From contig NC_088130.1 of NCBI RefSeq assembly GCF_036370855.1, positions 14,785,543 through 14,849,542 of the forward strand: 64,000 bases of DNA, given 5' to 3'. This DNA comes from Dromaius novaehollandiae (lineage: Eukaryota; Chordata; Aves; Casuariiformes; Dromaiidae). The notes beneath the pieces were generated by a model. The model saw only the letters and a list, made by a program, of their open reading frames with translations, was not told the origin of the DNA and searched no databases. Below are positions 58,692 through 64,000 of this stretch, piece by piece (position 1 is the stretch's first letter; each line of letters opens with the position of its first letter). A program made the position numbers and the translations under genes.

Positions 58692-59797
58692 GAAACAGAT
58701 ACAGAGAGAGAGAGAGCAAAACAGAATCAGAGAGAGAGAGAGAGAAACAGGTCGAGAGAGAGAGAGAGAGATCTAGAGAGAGAGAGAGAGAGGAACAGAC
58801 CCAGAGGGACAAAGAGAAAAAGAGAAACAGATCCAGAGAGAGAGAGAGAGAGAAAGAGAAACAGATCCACAGAGAGAGAGAGAGAAAGAGATTCAGAGAG
58901 AGAGAGAGAGAGAGAGGGGAACATATCCAGATCCAGAGAGAGAGAGAGAAAGAGAAACAGATCCACAGAGAGAGAGAGAGAGAGATTCAGAGAGAGAGAG
59001 AGAGGGGAACATATCCAGATCCACAGAGAGAGAGAGAGAGAAACAGATCCAGAGAGAGAGAGAGAGAGAAACAGATCCAGATCCAGAGAGAGAGAGAAAG
59101 AGATGTAGAGAGAGAGAAAGAGAAAGAGAAACAGATCCACAGAGAGAGAGAGAGAGATCCAGAGAGAGAGAGAGGAAAAAAGATCCAGAGAGAGAGAGAA
59201 ACAGACCTAGAGAGAAAGAGAGAGAGATCCAGAGAGAGAGAGAGAAAGAAAATCAGATCCAGACAGAGAGAGAAAGAGAAACAGATCCAGAGAGAGAGAG
59301 AGAGAAAAACAGATCCAGAAGGTGGGGGGGAGAGAGAGAGAGATCTAGAGAGCGAGAGACAGAAACAGACCCAGAGCGAGACAAAGAAAAAGAGAAACAG
59401 GTCCAGAGAGAGAGAGAGAGAAACAGGTCCAGAGAGAGAGAGAGAGGAACAGATCCAGATCCAGAGAGAGAGAGAAACAGACCCAGAGAAACATGCAGAG
59501 AGAGAGAAAGAAAGAGAAACAGATGCAGAGAGAGAGAGAGAGAAACAGATGCAGAGAGAGAGAGAAACAGATGCAGAGAGAGAAACAGATCCAGAGAGAG
59601 ACAGAGAAACAGATCCAGAGAGAGAGAGAGAGAGAAACAGGTCCAGAGAGAGAGGGAGAGAAAGAGAAATAGATCCAGAGAGAGAGAGAGAAACAGATCC
59701 AGAGAGAAAGGCAGGTCCAGAGAGAAAAGAGAGCCAAAGAGAGAAATCCAGAGAGACAAAGAGAGAGAGAACCAGAGAGAGAGTGATCCAGAGAGCC
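58692..59797. repeat. GA-rich satellite, final block
   Basis: 1.1 kb of the same satellite, with longer pure GA runs and cagatccacag or aggtccag phrases. It ends near gatccagagagcc, after which base composition becomes ordinary. Confidence 0.93.
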
Positions 59798-61049
59798 CTG
59801 ATCACTTTCTCCAGACCTGACTGATCATGATCCTGACTTGCCCTCAGCTCCTTTGTTGGTGACATTCTGCTTGCCTTGCTATCATGCTCAGCTCCCAGCT
59901 CACCTTCCTTTGCAGAGCTGCTGGCCCTGACATTGTAGGCTACGCTCTGTCAAAGACTGATTTCTTTTCCCTAAATGTTCTAGCTGAAGCTGTTTGAAAT
60001 GCTGTAAGCAAGTCACATAACATTAACAAAATACATCTTTAGAACAAAAAGTGCAAGAAAGACATAATTTCCTTCCATTGTTGTAACTCTAAAATGCAAA
60101 TTAGAAGCAATAGACAAAATTTATTAAAATATACACGATGAAATAGCATTTGACTTTCTCTGTGGTGTATTAGTTGTGTGCTACCTAATTAATACTAATT
60201 AAATGCACTCCTGCTGTAAAAAAATACAAACCAAAACAGTATCAGGATCACTTGCTGTTTTGCTTTAACTAATCAAGCAAAGTTCCACACTGTAGTCACA
60301 CAGTTCAGTCCAATTCTGTATAGGACCAGTAAGCTGGAGAGAGGCAGAAAATAATTGTTGGAAAAAGAAAGCAGTGGAAACCCAGAAAATGCCTATAAAG
60401 AGGAATTCAGAAATATGTCCCCCTTTGGCAGTGCAACATCTTTGATTGCTGTAAATGTCACAGTTTTCTTTACAGTGCAATATTTCCAGTCCTCAAAACT
60501 TGAGGCCCTCAAAAAAGCATGAGACTGTTCTACATTTATTTTAACTATGTTCCTAAGCTTGAAGGTGACCTTGCTTCATGTTTCTGAAGTTTTCTGTAAC
60601 CAAGAGAGACTAAAATTTTGTTTTCACCCTCCTTCCTCTCCCTCTATTGTGAAAGGTGGATCATCATGTTTCCAGCAACTGGAGCTTCTAAAAGTCCACC
60701 AAATCCTATTAGAGTTGTGATACATTCAAAACAGATGCAACAATGATGGTCCTCTCTTCCCTCAACAGTCCCACATTGTCATTTGGACTGAATGCCTCCC
60801 TGAGGGAGTAAGAATTCCTTTTACACCTACTCGAGAGCCACCTAGACCTTTGAGCCAGGCAGGTGGGAGTGAGCAGGGATACATGTCCATTTACTCTCTG
60901 CTTCAGTCAGGTGGTGAAGAAGCTGTCATTTGATGTCAGTCCACTCACCAGCACTATAAATGGGTTAGAGTGGATGGAGTTGTACTTCTGTACATGCCAT
61001 ATGGTGATATGGTACAGCTATACAGGGCAAATGCGACATCAAACTTTAA
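59798..61049. other. intergenic, no gene recognised
   Basis: AT-rich ordinary vertebrate sequence. Frames are short and lack recognisable domains. I see no gene or clear repeat. Confidence 0.6.
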
Positions 61050-62446
61050 AAAAGGTTTCAGAGAACTAGAGGTCTGTAAGCCTCATGTCTGTATTGTGCA
61101 AATGCATTGAGATGATAATAGGGTTAGAATTAGAGGACACCTGAATTAATATAATCTATTTGTAAAGAGAAGTCTTGCCAGATTGGAGTTCCAAGACTCT
61201 TGACAAATTCCCTCACCAAAGATTTTAAGGAAACTTAGCAGCCATGGCATAGGAGGGAAAGTCCTGGCATGGATAAATAATTAGTTAAAAGATAGGAAAC
61301 AAAGGGTAGGAATAAATGGTCAGGTTTTACAATGGAGGGAGGTCACCTGTGGAGTTCTGCAGGGGTCTATACTGGGACCTGTGCTGTTCAGCATACTCAT
61401 AAGTGACCTGGAAAAGGTCTGAGGTAGCAAAGTCTGTTGATGGTATGAAGTTACTCAAGTTAGTAAGGAGAATGTAGACTGTGAAGAAGTGCCGGAGGAC
61501 ATTATGAGACTGACTGGAAAATAAAATGAAATTCAGTGTAGATAAATGCAAAGTGATGCACATGCAGAAAACAGTCTTAAACCACATCTAAAATGATGGA
61601 CTCTGAGCTGGCCATTACAACTCAGGAGTGCGATCTTGGGGTTTTATAGACATTGTCATGAAAATGTCGGCTCCATGCTAAGTAGCAGTCAACAAACAAA
61701 TAAAACATTCGGATGTACCAGGAAAAGAATAGAGAAAAAGAGAGAACATCATTATACTCCTGCATAAATCCATGGTTTGCACACACCTTCATCACTGTGT
61801 GCAGTTCTGGCCCCTTCAGCTCAAAAAGGATATATTAGAACAGGAAACAGTTCAGAGAAGGGCATCAAGGATGATCAGAAGTATAAAATGGCTTCCGTAC
61901 AAAGAACCACTTGAGTAAATTGGAACTCTTCAGCCTGGGAAAGAAATGGTATAGCGGTGTTATAATGGAGGTCTACAAAATGAAGAGTGTGAATAGGGAC
62001 CAACTGTTCATCATCTCCAGTACATGAGTTAAGAGGATAGTCAAGCTAATAAGATCCTTATTCAAAACCAACAAAAGGCAGTGGTTCTTTACACAACAGG
62101 TAGTAGACCTGTGAAACTCCTTCCCAAAGGATTTTGTGAATGCTAGAAGTGTACATGGGCTCAAGGGCAGATTGGACAAGACTGTGGAAGAGAGCTCCGT
62201 TACTTAAAAATGAAACAAAACAAGATGACAAAAAAAAACAAAACCAAAATCCCCCTTTCCCCCCCAACCCAAGGCATCCATCTCAGGAAATCCCTTAACT
62301 GAAAATAGTTGAAGGCTAGGAGAATATTAGGCAAAGTATCATATATGCACTTTTTACTCTTCCCTGGGTATGGCCACTACTGGAGACAGGTTCTTGGGCT
62401 AGCTGGACCCTTGTTGATCTGAACTACCATGACTTTCTTACATATC
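61050..62446 (+). mobile_element. CR1-type LINE, 5'-truncated
   Basis: Decayed 3' part of a chicken-repeat-1 family LINE. Around 61,340-61,410 the translation reads [20 protein letters not shown], the conserved late RT block. Further on come aaattcagtgtagataaatg (a KFSVDKC-like motif), gttcagagaagggcatcaag, ttctttacacaacaggtag and the typical CR1 tail (ggccactactggagacagg, then gggctagctggacc, near 62,370-62,412). Full of stops. CR1 of this type is abundant in turtles and crocodilians and is the main taxonomic clue here. Confidence 0.85.
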
Positions 62447-62700
62447 CACAGACACACTTTGTTATCACTCTCACTGGGTCTAAGAGACTCACTGCTGCTG
62501 GCAACTTCATGGCAGACTTCATGGATGGCCACAATTGTGTCACCAAGGTCTCAAACAGTGGTAACAGTTTAAGTGAAGGCCACTGTAACCTGAGTGGGTT
62601 GCCTCAGATTGGTATCACCTTAACTGTGTGTGTGAGAGAGTGAGAGGAAATACAACAAACCCCTCCCATTCACTTTATTTATTTATTATTGTGCACAGAC
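62447..62700. other. short intergenic stretch, no gene seen
   Basis: Unremarkable sequence with a short gtgtgtgtgagagag run near 62,625 and tttatttatttatta near 62,675. Nothing assigned. Confidence 0.5.
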
Positions 62701-63600
62701 TTCAGCAGCAGCAACAGGGGAGGAGGAGGGAGTCAGGCGGAGGGTAAGTGCCTTCAGTGTCACGTCGTGCTGAATGTAGAGCGCATACACCGCTTTGAGG
62801 CTGTAATACATGAAACTTTACAGGAGTCGTAGGAGCGAGAGCGGAGGAGACGGTAGTGGTTGCTGCTGTGGTGTTGGTTTTGTCCCCCTCACGCCGGAGA
62901 ACAGAGAAGGAGACAAGCAGGGAAGAAGGGGGGGGGGGGGGAGGGGACACCCGATCTCGAGGGTGCTGAGCGGCACGCGCTAGGTGCTGCTGCTGGAAGG
63001 GCGGGCACCTTTTGGGGGGGGGGGGTGCGTGTGTATGCATTGGTGCTGCCTACGTTCTTCCCGTTTCGGTTAGCGGTGCTCGGTGCTGGGAATGAGCAAG
63101 GAGAGGGGAAACGACGATGACTGCGGCTTCAGTAAGTTGTCTCCGTTCTCCGCGGGCTCTTGTGGCGGCTGCTAGGTACTTGCGGGGGGGTGGGGGGAGG
63201 AAAGGAAAGAAGGGAAGGTGGCTGCTTTAAAGGGGGAGGAGGGAAGGGGAGAGGATGAGCGAAACACTCCACAACATGGGAGCCTCCAGTGCAAAGACAT
63301 TGGGAGAATAGGAACAGTGAAGCGAAAAGAGCCCCCCACTTCGTGGTGTGTGGTGGTGCATTTCGGAGCCCGGGGGCGGGAGGGGGGCATCGGCGGGATT
63401 TGTTAAGGGCACTAAGAAGGGATGGTTTTTGAAGGGGGGGGGGGGGGTGTTGCAGATCCGGTGTGGGATAGTTGACAGCTTTGGGGGCACCGTGGAGGGT
63501 CGCCGGGGCGGGAGGGGGGGGGTGATCCACGGCTCGGTACTGGGAAGGGGACAAACTTAGCAGGGCAGGCAGGATGTGTGGCTGAGCGGGAAAGTTACTC
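62701..63600 (+). promoter_or_regulatory. CpG-rich promoter region of an unidentified gene
   Basis: GC content and CpG density rise sharply from about 62,830, with long G-runs (near 62,930, 63,014, 63,184, 63,436). No TATA box was seen. This is the usual look of a vertebrate housekeeping-type promoter and first exon. The right strand is inferred from the splice donor at 63,132. Confidence 0.6.
63092..63131 (+). CDS. probable first coding exon of an unidentified gene
   Basis: Within the CpG island, ATG 63092 would give MSKERGNDDDCGF before the splice donor; ATG 63117 gives MTAAS ending exactly in phase 0. The donor is tca|gtaagttg at 63,131/63,132, a strong match to consensus. Which ATG is used cannot be told, and neither peptide is long enough to name the gene. 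Downstream sequence to 64,000 would be intron 1. An alternative is a non-coding first exon. Confidence 0.4.
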
Positions 63601-64000
63601 GAGTTTCTCGTATGGGAATGGGAAACCGCAGCTCCGCGAAGAGATGAGGGTGGGTTGTGCAGAGAAGACGCTTTCGCGGCTGTACGTGTGCTTTCGGCAG
63701 AGCCTTCCCCTTTCTGTAGCCGTGTGCTCTCCCGGGGGCGGGTCCTTTCCCTCCCTGGGGGGTTTAGATCTAGCGTGGTGATTTGACCACTGTGATGATG
63801 AAGTGGGAAAGGGGCTTTGTTGGCTGCAGAGAAGCGAAGGGAAAGAAAGTGGAACAGGCAGTGATGAAGACCGAGGGACATACATACATAGCTGGAGGCT
63901 GTTACTGTTTTCAGGGACATTGCCTGATGTAGGAAAATGCAAGAGGGAGCCGGAGAGCTGAAGGTTTCCAGTGTCGAAACACTGCGTGTGTGTGCAATGT
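63132..64000 (+). other. putative start of intron 1
   Basis: GC-rich sequence after the donor, with G-runs, grading into less GC-rich sequence by 63,900. A 263-codon minus-strand frame (63129-63920) is Pro/Ser-rich with no domain and is judged spurious. Confidence 0.4.

Noticed and set aside
63129-63920. 263-codon minus-strand Pro/Ser-rich frame
   Set aside because: Lies in GC-rich first-intron sequence, has no domain, and the plus strand has a better-supported exon.

Overview
The window reads as vertebrate, most likely sauropsid and perhaps turtle or crocodilian. The evidence is a CR1-type LINE 3' end near 61.05-62.45 kb, betaretrovirus-like (class II) endogenous retroviruses (ERVs) with a lysine-tRNA primer site, a processed copy of the host gene VAPB, and a CpG-rich first exon at the right edge. 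The species cannot be fixed from sequence alone. Nothing bacterial or phage-like was seen, and no tRNA, rRNA or CRISPR.

Layout. From 1 to 46,663 the window is a head-to-tail array in which one ERV lineage alternates with a purine-rich GA satellite built on variants of agagagaaacagatccag. LTR-to-LTR spacings are 3,998, 4,920, 4,799, 3,318, 12,295 and 12,365 bp. The first five units are short. Each has a satellite block, a 45-bp stub of the LTR start fused to a piece of leader, an integrase remnant lacking its first catalytic Asp, the C-terminal tail of env, a polypurine tract and a 238-bp LTR. The last two units (ERV A 30,324-34,255; ERV B 42,687-46,663) are longer versions of the same element. 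They keep the 5' LTR, primer-binding site, splice donor and gag matrix start, then a truncated copy of host VAPB, then the LTR end, primer site and leader of an apparently different retrovirus, then integrase, env tail and 3' LTR. Each long unit also carries about 8.4 kb of satellite holding a reverse-oriented solo LTR with a 6-bp target duplication.

From 46,664 to 53,610 is more GA satellite. From 53,611 to 58,691 lies a second, unrelated, decayed ERV (gag, protease, RT start, integrase ends, env SU and TM, 843-bp LTR). A last satellite patch ends near 59,797. The rest is ordinary intergenic DNA with a CR1 fragment, then a CpG island (about 62.7-63.6 kb) whose exon ends at a good splice donor at 63,131/63,132.

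Interpretation. The composite ERV looks like a product of retroviral template switching: betaretroviral 5' end, captured host mRNA, second-virus leader, betaretroviral 3' end. It landed in or beside a GA satellite and was then amplified as DNA by unequal exchange. Shared mutations place one crossover in a 135-bp interval (33,257-33,391). No ERV gene here is intact. The very long Ser/Leu-rich and Arg/Glu-rich open frames are by-products of stop-poor CT/GA repeats, not genes.
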